Assembly (NCBI GenBank): GCA_030386875.1 | Contig: CM059576.1 | Coordinates: 67,207,581 to 67,271,580 of the forward strand | Source: Morinoia aosen | Lineage: Eukaryota > Arthropoda > Malacostraca > Amphipoda > Talitridae | Length of the DNA stretch: 64,000 bases | Direction of reading: 5' to 3' | Shown: positions 1-9,735 of the stretch, in pieces | Position numbering within the stretch: the stretch's first letter is position 1 | Layout: each line of letters opens with the position of its first letter | The notes under the pieces: generated by a model | Databases searched by the model: none | Told to the model about the DNA's origin: nothing | What the model saw: only the letters and a program-made list of their open reading frames with translations | Program-made: the position numbers and the translations under genes

Positions 1-328
1 TTTGACGAAATTTGGAGAGTTATTTTGAGAAAACCACGCACTTTTAAACTTTCAAAGTTTGATAGCTCGTACATTTCCAAAAGTTCTACGCCTCATGAAA
101 TCAACGGCTCTGGAAACGATCAAGTTTCCACACAACTTCGGGTCAAAGTTTTCCTAAAAAATTTGGGACAATTTTGGTGAGGCGGGAGTTTTGTCCTGAG
201 TTCGACGGCAATACCTGTGGTTCTCAAACTTTGTAGTCTCGTTCAGAAAGCTTTGTAATATACCCAGCGAGTTTTACAGAGTGCCAGCTATGAAAACTTG
301 AGTGGTGCGCAACTTTGAAGTTCAAGTA

Positions 329-344
329 AAAAAACGCGTTTTTT
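329..344. repeat. A6-CGCG-T6 perfect palindrome (U1)
   Basis: A perfect 16-bp self-complementary sequence, AAAAAACGCGTTTTTT, with an ACGCGT core. It recurs at the same offset in the other units (for example 6195-6210 in U2), except U7, where it is deleted, and U8, where the core reads CGCC. Function unknown; a protein-binding or nucleosome-excluding site is possible. Confidence 0.6.
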
Positions 345-1499
345 ATAAGGTCATTTTCGAACGCCAGTTGTGACGTTGTTTGATTGATTGGTGACTTGAA
401 AATTTGATACGACCTAGTTTTAACCTTTTTCTCAAAGTTATCAAGTTTACAGGTCATCATGAGCGAAACTTTTCTCAAAAAATGGTTCCAAACACAACCC
501 CCAACACCCTCAAAAAACGTTCCAAACCTGTTTTTGGAAAATGGGGGTGATGTACGAAAAACTTCATTTAACACTTTGTGCTCGGTTTTTCGTCGTGCAT
601 TCAAAAGTTTTTGGGGTTGTTGAATTTCGGCTTCGTTTGAGCGTGAGACATTATTTTCACTTTTCCAGGCCATTTTTGCCTTTCCTTCGCCCCTGAAGCC
701 CACTTCCTCACCTTCGAGGGAGCTGAAAATCACTTGAAAGATGCGTCTTGAGGAGATCTTTCGATTGATACTCGTGTCTCAAAGTTGTAGGCCTTCAACT
801 TTTTGTTTAAATTTGAAAAAACATCAAACCTTAGGGAGGAATCCCGAAAATTGACAAATCTAGCGCAAAAATTGGATACCGATCCAGCTTGTAATGAAGT
901 CTCCATAATGCGAATTTTTTTTAATGACTGAATTTGGGGCCTGAAATTGAATTTTATTGAGTTTAAAGGTTTTTTATAGATGCCCATTTTTATGAACTTG
1001 TTGCTGTGGTGTTTTCGAATGCGAAACAATATATTTAATTGAATTGTCGAAGTTCAAAGTTTTTCCTGATTTTTAGTTTATTCTAGACGGTTTTGCGTAT
1101 TTTTAAGAGTTGTAATGTGTTGTTAGAGTTGAAATAAATTTATTAGGACTCGCAAGTTAACCTTCTAAGTGGCTTATTTCACCTTGAAATTCTTATAACT
1201 TTTTTACATGACGCGTAATTCATTAATTTCAGCGATTTATAGTGGTTTCACAGGAAATTTTATAGAGAGCAAATGTGTTTAAAATAGGCGATTTACCTTA
1301 TGGTAGCATTATTTTACTTCCAACAAGTTTTGGTAGGGAAAAAAAATTTTGGTTCTGGGATGAAATTTTGCCTAAGTCGAGAAAGTATTTATGCTTGGCC
1401 ATGTCGAATTGCAATATGTGAATGAGGTTCACAATTTGAGGCTGAAATCTTCTGCTGCTTGTAGAAGTTGTCATGTAAAAGATGTTTACAAAGTTTCAC

Positions 1500-1562
1500 C
1501 TACTGGTATGGCCTAAAGTGTCCCCATAATCGTAATAGGTAAGTCAATTGACGTCAAATATA
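1500..1562 (+). repeat. Internal sub-repeat S1a (U1)
   Basis: Core CTACTGGTATGGC followed by a diverged A-GTGT-CCAT-AT-GTA pattern and GTCAAATAT. It matches S1b 417 bp downstream at roughly two bases in three by eye. In U10 the pair (about 54,315 and 54,734) is more alike, both starting CACGTACTGGTA. Confidence 0.6.
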
Positions 1563-1916
1563 ACTGATATTTGTAATCGATTTGTTAACCCTCGAAAAAA
1601 TTTTCTTCGGAATTCTTAGAAAATTATTTAAATGGTATACTCTTTGATGAAATATTGCTTTTAAATGTAGAATTCGATAGTTAGGAGAATACATACTACC
1701 GTACATTAATGAAAGAATGCATGGTAATGTAAGGAAGATAAAGCTTGTAATTAGTTACCAGATTATGGAAGGTGCAAGGAATGAATGCTCGAGGTTATCT
1801 GAATGTAATATTTTCGAACATTTTGTAATATTTTGTCTCGTACGTCGGGAAGTGTAACTTCTGGGAGGTGTTGAAGAGATTTGGATTTGGGCTAGTGAAA
1901 TTCACGCAAAATTAAC

Positions 1917-1979
1917 GTACTGGTATGGCTGAAGGTGTGACCATGATAGTAGTCGCAAAGTAATGAGAGGTCAAACATG
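1917..1979 (+). repeat. Internal sub-repeat S1b (U1)
   Basis: Second copy of S1: GTACTGGTATGGCTGAAGG, then GTGTGACCATGATAGTAG and GGTCAAACAT. It lies 417 bp after S1a in the same orientation, and the same pair is seen in U2, U3 and U6. Confidence 0.6.
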
Positions 1980-2130
1980 CAAAGTGATGACTTTTTGACG
2001 CTAAAAAATTTGTCGCAAGTGAAGACCTATCCGTTATGATAGAAATTGGATTATTTTGCTCACCATTTTTGCGGAATTCCAACAAGATGGATACAAAATA
2101 GTTATTATTTGTTTAAATAACTCCTATTTA

Positions 2131-2345
2131 TTAATGTATAACTCATTTATTTATGTCAAGCTTCGTTGTTACTTGAATCTTTGCCTTAAATACTTAGATA
2201 TTGAGTGAAGTAGGAACAGCATTTTTGACTTGAGTTACCCCTCGAAGCCGTGCTTAATCAGGAGGTATGTTCAGTCATTTTGAGACACTGTACAACTTTG
2301 GATAGTGACTTGAAAAACAAAACGTAAGCTCCGTTCAAAGTTCCA
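2131..2345 (+). repeat. Internal sub-repeat X1 (U1)
   Basis: Contains ATGTCAAGCTTCGTT, then GATATTGAGTGAA, then ACTTGAGTTACCCCTCGAAG. It is homologous to X2 522 bp downstream and more weakly to X3. This implies that the 6-kb unit grew from a smaller ancestral repeat of about 0.5 kb. Confidence 0.7.
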
Positions 2346-2652
2346 TATGTCGGTGAGGGTTGAGAAATATTTGTGGTACTAAATGGAAATATTATCGGCT
2401 CATGAGTCGGAAATGCCTGTGCATGAGAATTAAAGATATGAAATAACTCGCATTTTAACATAGAAAATGGTGCAAAGTTGTTTAGGCGGTGTTAACCAGT
2501 GAAGCTATTGAATATGATGGAAGGATCGATTCTATTATGTTTTTCGGGAGGTAAATTGAACATTTACGGGTGAAATGACGAACATGAATTTATTTAGAAA
2601 TTATAGGAATGGGTCATTTCACTTATTTCGATGCCGAAATTTGAATGAATCT

Positions 2653-2860
2653 TTAATGAGAACTCACTTGATGCATGTCAAGCTTCGTTTTTGCTTCAAT
2701 GTTGTCTTTAAAGATGTAAATATTGAGGAAATGCAGAACAGAATTTCTTACTTGAGTTACCCCTGAAAGCTCTCCCTTGAGCAGTGCATGTTTTCAGTTA
2801 GTTTGAGATGCACAATGTCTCTTCATGGAACGAAAACTTAAATTTGATGTTCGACAAATC
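2653..2860 (+). repeat. Internal sub-repeat X2 (U1)
   Basis: Contains ATGTCAAGCTTCGTTTTTGC, then AAATATTGAGGAAATGC, then ACTTGAGTTACCCCTGAAAG, in the order seen in X1. Its tail (GCAGTGCATGTTTTCAGTTA, then CACAATGTCTCT) continues into similarity with X3. Confidence 0.7.
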
Positions 2861-2891
2861 ACTCATTTCGCATAGATCATGGTTGCAGTTT

Positions 2892-2904
2892 GCACGAAGC
2901 GTGC
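2892..2904. other. Small hairpin GCACG-AAG-CGTGC (U1)
   Basis: A perfect 5-bp stem with a 3-base loop, in AT-rich surroundings. It is kept in the other complete units; in U5 the arm is shortened to CACG/CGTG. It is followed by a conserved TCTGATGTAGGG and GGCGATAGC. It is not a hammerhead ribozyme core. Confidence 0.45.
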
Positions 2905-3699
2905 GGTCTGATGTAGGGAGGCGATAGCACTTTTTTCGTGTGGAGAAAGTGATATTGAGTTATGTTGATAGGTATTGGGTTTGCTTTCATTGTAAATGAT
3001 GATGCATTGGTGAACTCAGTTATCAACTGAGTGTAGTTTGAATTAGGCATATCATTTTTTTGTACATTGCAGGTAGATGCTCGAAATTTTGATACAATGT
3101 ACATATGTATGTCTGTCTATGCTGACATTTTGAGAATGGACCTATCGATATTTTAGGGTGAATGAGTAATTTTCGAAATTTCTATGCATGTTTCAATGTA
3201 CGATTAAGGGTACTTTGAAATGAGCTAGAGAATTCATTTTGGGCTCATATGACGCGGAATGAAAAGCAGGGTGTGAATGTTGTTGATTATATCATGTTTA
3301 TTCATGATTGTTTGATATATGGTGAAATGAGTTGTGTTAAATGTTTTGTCCGTTATTTCGTCCGTGGAACGTGTTGTGAGCTATTTTTGTGGCAATTTCG
3401 GACATTTCGACTTGTGCAATGACCAAGCATGTGGAAAATTTAGGAAGAGTTAGACAAAAGTTCAGGGATATTGAAATGCTATTTCCAATGCAAAATTGCA
3501 AGGAATATAAAAATCGCTGCAGATAATACTTTCATAACCATACAGACTGATGCCTTCAAGCCCGTTGGTAAACTGTAGGGGGTAACTACACTGAAACTGG
3601 GTGGAAATGAGACAGAAATGATATTTTTCAGAGTTTCAAATGGATTCGAAGGTGAATGCAGTGCCCTTCGAGTATGACTAATATAAGAGCTGCAATTTT

Positions 3700-3735
3700 G
3701 CCGCTCAACGAGGTGCGTAGCACTCGTTGAGCGGC
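3700..3735. other. Conserved stem-loop, type A (U1)
   Basis: Outer stem GCCGCTCAACGA with TCGTTGAGCGGC, one bulged G, inner stem GTGC/GCAC and a GTA loop: 16 bp in 36 bases. In RNA this would be a stable hairpin on either strand, but it is too short for a typical miRNA precursor. Confidence 0.7.
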
Positions 3736-3776
3736 TCGAGAAGTCAGATTTAATTGTTTTAAGCCTTGAATTTGAT

Positions 3777-3790
3777 CGCGCGACGGCGCG
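3777..3790. other. Second small hairpin CGCGC-GACG-GCGCG (U1)
   Basis: A 5-bp all-GC stem with a 4-base loop, 42 bp after the main stem-loop. It is unchanged in all nine complete units although flanking bases differ by type (TGAT before it in A, TAAC in B). Confidence 0.55.
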
Positions 3791-4563
3791 TTCCCTCATT
3801 GTGAACCCAATGAAGATGAACAGGTGTCAATGTTGTTTTATTAAACGAGAATTATCTTTCGTTTTGATGTGGCATTGCGATGGCATTTTTATTTTGTGAT
3901 GATTTTTATGTTATTAAGGATTAATGATTGTTTTGTTGTACAATGGAGCAAGATTGGATGATTTAAGGGCTCTGCATGAATAAGTTAGACGCCATCTGAT
4001 GTATGTAAATGTTACGCTCATTCGCATCATTTATTCGTGGAAAGAAAGATATTCAGTATTGGGTTTTTGAGGTTCATTTCAGGAATTATTGATAGTAATT
4101 GGATGTGTCAAGAAGTTGGTGAATATTTTGCGTTTTTTGTGGATTATTTTAAATGAATTTTCAGAACGAAAGGATATTGCTCCCATACGAAAGGGAGTAA
4201 TCAATTTTGAAATGAGAAGTGGCTATTTTTGTGGGTTTCGGGAAGACTAATTTTCGTGCGTCTGGGTTTGGGGAAATTTTGAATAGTTTTGGTAGAATTT
4301 CGTTATTTTTTGAACCGCATGTATAAGTGAAATTTGGAATGAGGCTCATGTAATTTAAACTAGTTATAGGTAACATGTAATGTGTTCTGGTGGGATGAAC
4401 GATCATATTGATAGTCTTGTAAGCGTTTTTGACCTTAGGTGAATTCGCAATTTAATTTCAAAATGTCATTCTCCCACGACTCTGTAAATAATGTTGTTAC
4501 GAAAGTTTCAGTCCCGCTTCATATAAGGGATTTCTGTAATTGTAAGTTTTGATTTAGGGGAAG

Positions 4564-4575
4564 CTATATAATTTT
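4564..4575 (+). promoter_or_regulatory. TATA-like sequence (U1), weak candidate
   Basis: CTATATAATTTT, kept at the same offset in other units (for example near 10,563 and 16,562). It resembles a TATA box, but in AT-rich DNA such a match is weak, and no initiator or transcript evidence supports it. Confidence 0.15.
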
Positions 4576-4725
4576 GAGTAGGAAAGGTTGAATGACTTTT
4601 TGTAAATTGATGAGAAATAAGGATGGACGGTAAGTTAAATGGAATACAATGAGAGTGGTGAAAAATGCAACCAAGAAATTGGATACATGAGGTTATAAAG
4701 TCAGGTGAGGATAAAATTGCTTATG

Positions 4726-4803
4726 CTAGGTTTGATTAGACTAGGTTGGGTTAGATTACTTGAGGTTGGGTTGAGTTGGTTATATTATTTTGGGTTTGGT
4801 TCG
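4726..4803 (+). repeat. TTAGG-like G/T-rich tract (U1)
   Basis: Runs of GGTT/TTAGG-like pentamers: TAGGTTTGATTAGACTAGG, TTGGGTTAGATTACTTGAGG, TTGGGTTGAGTTGG. It resembles a degenerate insect telomere-type repeat (TTAGG), but the spacing is irregular. Origin from telomeric DNA is inference. Confidence 0.45.
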
Positions 4804-4879
4804 GAAGTGATTGGTGAACTTATTGGTTGAATTGTGATTGGTGTAGTCATTTTATAAGAGTAGATCTGATTGATTTGTT

Positions 4880-5060
4880 GAGGTTGTGTTACTCATGAAA
4901 AATGTTAGTTACCCCTCAAAGCTCTTCTCCTGCAGCGCATATTTTCAGTTATTGGGATATACACCGTGAAAGTTCCCCGGTAGAAAACAAATTTGAAAAT
5001 GCAGTGTGTCACCGATGTCTCTTAGATCAGTGTGAAAATTTGAGAGATCACGGTCTGTGA
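4880..5060 (+). repeat. Internal sub-repeat X3 (U1)
   Basis: Third, most divergent X copy: TTAGTTACCCCTCAAAGC, GCAGCGCATATTTTCAGTTA, then GATGTCTCTTAGATCAGTG. It matches the second half of X2 in order, with substitutions and small gaps. It lies about 2.15 kb from X2. Confidence 0.5.
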
Positions 5061-5270
5061 AATGATTTTTAAACTGTAAATATGGGATTAGGTTACGTTT
5101 TTATTTGGTATTTGTGAATGGTGTGGGAAAATCAATTGATTTTGGTGTTTTAAAGGTAAACGTAGAACTTCGAGGGGAATTCATTGTACACATCGGTTTG
5201 TGATTTGAGACGATGGTGTATCTGATTGTGTTGGCCAATTGTGGTTATTTTTTTAAGTGTGCGCGACATG

Positions 5271-5368
5271 TATTTGTGTATATGTGTGTCTGTGTGTGTG
5301 GGAGTGTGTGTAAGAGTGTGAAGGTTTGGGGTTATGAGGTGTGTGTGTGTGTGGGGGTGTGTATGTGT
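5271..5368. repeat. Degenerate GT microsatellite (U1)
   Basis: Mostly TG/GT with interruptions (TGTGTCTGTG, GTGGGAGTGTG, TATGAGG). It ends exactly at the GGTCCGCC arm of the head. The minus-strand reading of these tracts gives His-Thr runs, which are low-complexity artefacts rather than proteins. Confidence 0.9.
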
Positions 5369-5866
5369 GGTCCGCCCCGGTCTGTGCTGGTTTCTGTGCG
5401 CCCGGCGGACCCCTCTGCGACATTCCGGTGAAAAACCAAGACCCATACGCGCACCGATTCGAAGAAGGATGAACACCACTTACCCTAGGGGCCGCGCTGG
5501 CGTTCACCGAAATGGTGTTATACCCCGACGTGTCGTCCATGAATAGGGTAGCCCCTCGAACGCGTCGTCGCAGCGCCTTCAAATTTGGCAGGCACATAAA
5601 AGGCCTTTTGGACACGAACCTAAGCTTTTTTCTCGCAGATCGGGCGAGAACTTTTCCTTTAATGGCGGTTCAAAGGTCAAAAATCGACCAAAATGGGTCA
5701 TTTTCAAACTGCTGCCAAACACCCATAGAATGCCTCTAGGCGGCTATAATTTCAGCGTGTGGTAGACGAAACAATGGAGCATGCGCCAACGTTGCCATTT
5801 TGCGATCCGTTCGTAAAAAGTATCCCTCTTTGCCCCTCAAAGTTGACGAAAAATTTTTAGGGTAAT
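5369..5866. other. GC-richer head, type A (U1, 498 bp)
   Basis: Opens with inverted repeat GGTCCGCC (5369-5376) and GGCGGACC (5404-5411). CpG-rich stretches follow (GAACGCGTCGTCGCAGCGCC at 5558). Two copies of the CCCCTCRAA motif lie at 5549 and 5830. A plus-strand frame is open to 5739, but a T insertion relative to U2 (GTGTTATACC) breaks its upstream part. No function recognised. Confidence 0.75.
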
Positions 5867-8800
5867 TTTGACGAAATTTGGAGACTTTTTTTGAGAAAAC
5901 CACGCACTTTAAAACTTTCAAACTTTGATAGCTCGTACATTTCCAAAATTTCTACGCATCATGAAATCAACGGCTCTCGAAACGATCAAGTTTCCACACA
6001 ACTTCGGGTCAAAGTTTTCCTAAAAATATTTGGACAATTTTGGTGAGGCGGGAGTTTTGCCCTGAGTTCGACGGCAATACCTGTGGCTTTCAAACTTTGT
6101 AGTCTCGTTCAGAAAGCTTTGTAATATACCCAGCGAGTTTTACAGAGTGCCAGCTATGAAAACTTGAGTGGTGCGCAACTTTAAAGTTCAAGTAAAAAAA
6201 CGCGTTTTTTATAAGGTCATTTTCGAACGCCAGTTGTGACGTTGTTTGATCGATTGGTGACTTGAAAATTTGATACGACCTATTTTTAACCTTTTTCTCA
6301 AAGTTATCAAGTTGACAGTTCATCATAAGCGAAACTTTTTTCAATAAATGGTTCCAAACACAACCCCCAACACCCCCAAAAAACGTTCCGAACATGTTTT
6401 TGGAAAATGGGGGTGACCTACGAAAAACTTCATTTAACACTTTGTGCTCGGTTTTTCGTCGTGCATTCAAAAGTTTTTGGGCGGGTTGAATTTCGGCTTC
6501 GTTTGAGCGTGAGACATTATTTTCACTTTTCCAGGCCATTTTTGCCTTTCCTTCGCCCCTGAACCCCACTTCCTCACCTTCGAGGGAGCTGAAAATCACT
6601 TGAAAGATGCGTCTTGAGGAGATCTTTCGATTGATACTCGTGTCTCAAAGTTGTAGGCCTTCAACTTTTTGTTAAAATTTGAAAAAACATCAAACCTTAG
6701 GGAGGAATCGCAAAAATTTGCCAATCTAGGGCAAAAACTGGATACCAATCCACCTTGTATTGAAGTCTCCAAAATGCGAATTTTTTTTAATGACTGAATT
6801 TGGGGCCTGAAATGGAACTTTATTGAGTTTAAAGGTTTTATATAGATGCCCATTTTCATGAACTTTATGCTGTGATGTTTTCGATTGCAAAACATTATAT
6901 TTAAATGAATTGTTCAAGTTGAAAGTTTTTCCTGATTTTTTTGTCATTCTAGGCGGTTTTGCGTACTTTTAAGAGCTGAACTGTGTTCTTAGAGTTGAAA
7001 TAAAATTATTAGGACTCGCGAGTCAACTTTCTAAGTGGCTTATTTCACCTTGAAATTCTTATAAATTTTTTACATGACGCGAAATTCATTAATTTAGAGT
7101 GTTCATATTCGTTTCACAGGAAATTTTATAGAGAACAAATGTGTTTAAAATAGGCGATTTACCTTATGGTACTATTATTTTCCTTCCAACAAGTTTAAGT
7201 AGAGGAAAAAAAAATTTTGTTCTTCATTTGATTTTCGCCAAAGTCGAAAAAATTTGGATCCATTTCGATGTCTAATTGCAATATGTCAATGAGGTACAGA
7301 ATTTGAGGCTCAAATCTTCTGCTGCTTGTAAAAGTTGTAATGTAAAAGATGTTCACAGAGTTTCAACTACTGGTATGGCCTAAAGTGTTCCCATAATCGT
7401 AATAGGTAAGTCAATTGACGTCAAATATAACTGATATTTGTAATCGATTTGTTAACCCTCGAAAAAATTGTATTCGGAATTCTTAGAAAATTATTTAAAT
7501 GGTATACTCTTTGATGAAATATTGCTTTTAAATGTAGAATTCGATAGTTAGGAGAATACATACTACCGTACATTAATGAAAGAATGCATGGTAATGTAAG
7601 GAAGATAAAGCTTGTAATTACTTACCAGATTATTCAAGGTGCAAGGAATGAATGCTCGAGTGAACCTTAATGTAATATTTTCGAACATTTTGAAATATAA
7701 TGTCATGTCTGTCGGGAAGAGGAACTTCTTGGAGGTGTTGAAGAGATTGGGATTTTGGGTAGTGAAATTCACGCACAATTACCTACTCGTTTGGCTGAAG
7801 GTGTGACCATGATAGTATTCGCAAAGTAATGGGAGGTCAAACATGCAAAGTGATTAATTTTCGACGCAAAAATTTGTCGCAACTAATGACCTATCAGTTA
7901 TCATAGAAATTGTATTATTTTGGCTTCCATTTTTGCGGTATGTGTAATTATTTGTAGGGTTTATTGTTTGCAACGAAAATAAAGCGCATTCTTAAGACTT
8001 CCAACTGCATTTGGTATTCGATGGTCGAATTACTCCTGAGAGACGCGGACTGGCGTATGGCCTTTATGACCTTGATACCAAGCAAGATGGATAGAAAATA
8101 GTTATTACTTGTTTATATAACTCCTTTCTATTCATGTATAACTCATTTATGTATGTCAAGCTTCGTTGTTAGTTGAATCTTTGCCTTAAATACTTAGATA
8201 TTGAGTGAAGTAGGAACAGCATTTTTGACTTGAGTTACCCCTCGAAGCCGTGCTTAATCAGGAGGTATGTTCAGTCATTTTGAGACACTGTACAACTTTG
8301 GGTGGTGATTTGAAAAAGAAAACGAAAGCTTCTTTAAAGGTTCCATATGTCGGTGAATTTTAGAGAAATATTTGTGGTATTAAATGGAAATATTATCGGC
8401 ACATGAGTCACAAATACCTCTGTACGAGAATTTAAGATATGAAATAAGTCGCATTTTAACATAGAAAATGGTGCTTAGTCGTTTAGGCGGTGTAAAGCAG
8501 TGAAGCTATTGAATATGATGGAAGGATGTATTCTATTATGTTTTTCGGGAGGTAAATTGAACATTTACGGATTGAAATGACGAACATGAATTCATATTAG
8601 AATTATAGAAATGGCTCTTTCACCTATTTCGATGCCGAAATTTGAATGAATCTTTAATGAGGACTCACTTCATGTATGTCAAGCTTCGTTTTTGCTTCAA
8701 TGTTGTCTTTAAAGATGTAAATATTGAGTAAATGCATAACAGAATTTCTTACTTGAGTTACCCCTGAAAGCTCTCCCTTGAGCAGTGCATGTTTTCAGTT

Positions 8801-9699
8801 AGTTTGAGATGCACAATGTCTCTTCATGGAAAGAAAACTTAAATTTGATGTTCGCTAAATCACTCATTTCGCATAGATCATGGTTGCAGTTTGCACGAAG
8901 CGTGCGGTCTGATGTAGGGAGGCGATAGCACTTTTTTCGTGTGGAGAAAGTGATATTGAGTTATGTTGATAGGTAATGGGTTTGCTTTCATTGTAAATGA
9001 TGATGCATTGGTGAACTCGGTTGTCAATGGAGTGTAGTTTGAATTAGGCATATATTTTTTTGTGCATTGCAGGTAGATGTTCGAAATTTTGATACAATGT
9101 ACATATGTATGTCTGTTTATGCTGACATTTTGAGAACGGACCTTTAGATATTTTGGGGTGAATGAGTAATTTTCGAAAATTCTATGCATGTTTAAATGAA
9201 CGATGAAGGGTACTTTGAATTCAGGTAGAGAATTCATGTTGGGCTCATATGACGCGGAATGAAAAGCAGGGTGTGAATGTTGTTGATTATATCATGTTTA
9301 TTCATGATTGTTTGATATATGGGGAAATGAGTTGTGTTAAATGTTTTGTCCGTTATTTCGTCCGTGGAACCTGTTGTGAGCTATTTTTGTGGCAATTTCG
9401 GACATTTCGACTTGTGCAATGACCAAGCATGTGGAAAATTTAGGAAGAGTTTGACAAAAGTTCAGGGATATTGAAATGCTATTTCTAATGCAAAATCGCA
9501 AGGAAGACAAAAATCGCTGCAGATAATACTTTCATAACCATACAGACTGATGCTTTCAAGCCCGTTAGTAAGCTGTAGGGGGTAACTACACTGAAACTGG
9601 GTAGAAATGAGACAGAAATGATATTTTTCAGAGTTTCAAATTGATTCGAAGGTGAATGCAGTGCCCTTGGAGTATAACTAATATAAGAGCTGCAATTTT

Positions 9700-9735
9700 G
9701 CCGCTCAACGAGGTGCGTAGCACTCGTTGAGCGGC
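9700..9735. other. Conserved stem-loop, type A (U2)
   Basis: Identical to the U1 hairpin, arms and loop. The second small hairpin follows at 9777-9790. Confidence 0.7.

Larger units (their letters stand above)
3673..3882. other. Conserved block around the stem-loop (U1)
   Basis: About 210 bp from GACTAATATAAGAGCTGCAA to CATTGCGATGG. It is much better conserved between types A and B than the 200 bp upstream, and it survives in U9 right after a patch of unrelated-looking sequence. It holds the main stem-loop, the CGCGC/GCGCG hairpin and a well-kept AACCCAATGAAGATGAACAG segment. A TATAA-like TATAAGAG lies about 20 bp before the stem. It could be a small structured RNA or a protein-binding island; no known family was recognised. 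Confidence 0.5.
1..5866. repeat. Macrosatellite unit U1 (type A, 5,866 bp)
   Basis: First complete unit of the array. The phase is set by the window start (TTTGACGAAATTTGG), which recurs at 5867, 11867, 17867, 23642, 29436, 35461, 41245, 47030 and 52819. All blocks are type A. It is about 134 bp shorter than U2 because of one deletion near 2071-2081: sequence between TTTTTGCGG and CAAGATGG, present at 7938-8086 in U2, is missing. No credible gene is seen inside. Confidence 0.95.

Noticed and set aside
224-733. Minus-strand 169-codon frame, also open in U2 and U10
   Set aside because: It begins with GTG rather than ATG and is cut by stops or deletions in U3-U9. Differences between copies are mostly amino-acid-changing and no motif is recognisable. 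A chance open frame in a recently copied repeat.
730-1029. Minus-strand 99-codon frame present in several units, overlapping the previous one
   Set aside because: Shortened or frame-shifted in U4-U9, no motif, and substitutions do not favour silent positions.
2900-2930. Hammerhead ribozyme core near TCTGATGTAGGG
   Set aside because: The core needs CTGATGA and a following GAAA in the right fold; neither is present.
3265-3720. CRISPR-like or phage-like structure suggested by the regular repeats
   Set aside because: Repeats are kilobases long with no short repeat-spacer pattern and no prokaryotic genes; the sequence is eukaryotic in character.
3700-3735. miRNA precursor
   Set aside because: The stem is about 16 bp with a 3-base loop, too short for the usual precursor of about 60 bases or more, and the flanks do not extend the pairing.
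3895-4002. C/D-box snoRNA (GTGATGAT near 3896 and TCTGATG near 3996)
   Set aside because: The boxes are spaced plausibly and kept in both types, but no terminal stem and no guide complementarity could be shown.
4161-4406. Minus-strand 81-codon frame intact in U1, U2, U3, U5 and U6
   Set aside because: Nearly all base differences between these copies change the amino acid, and the frame is lost in all type B units. Its persistence reflects recent copying.
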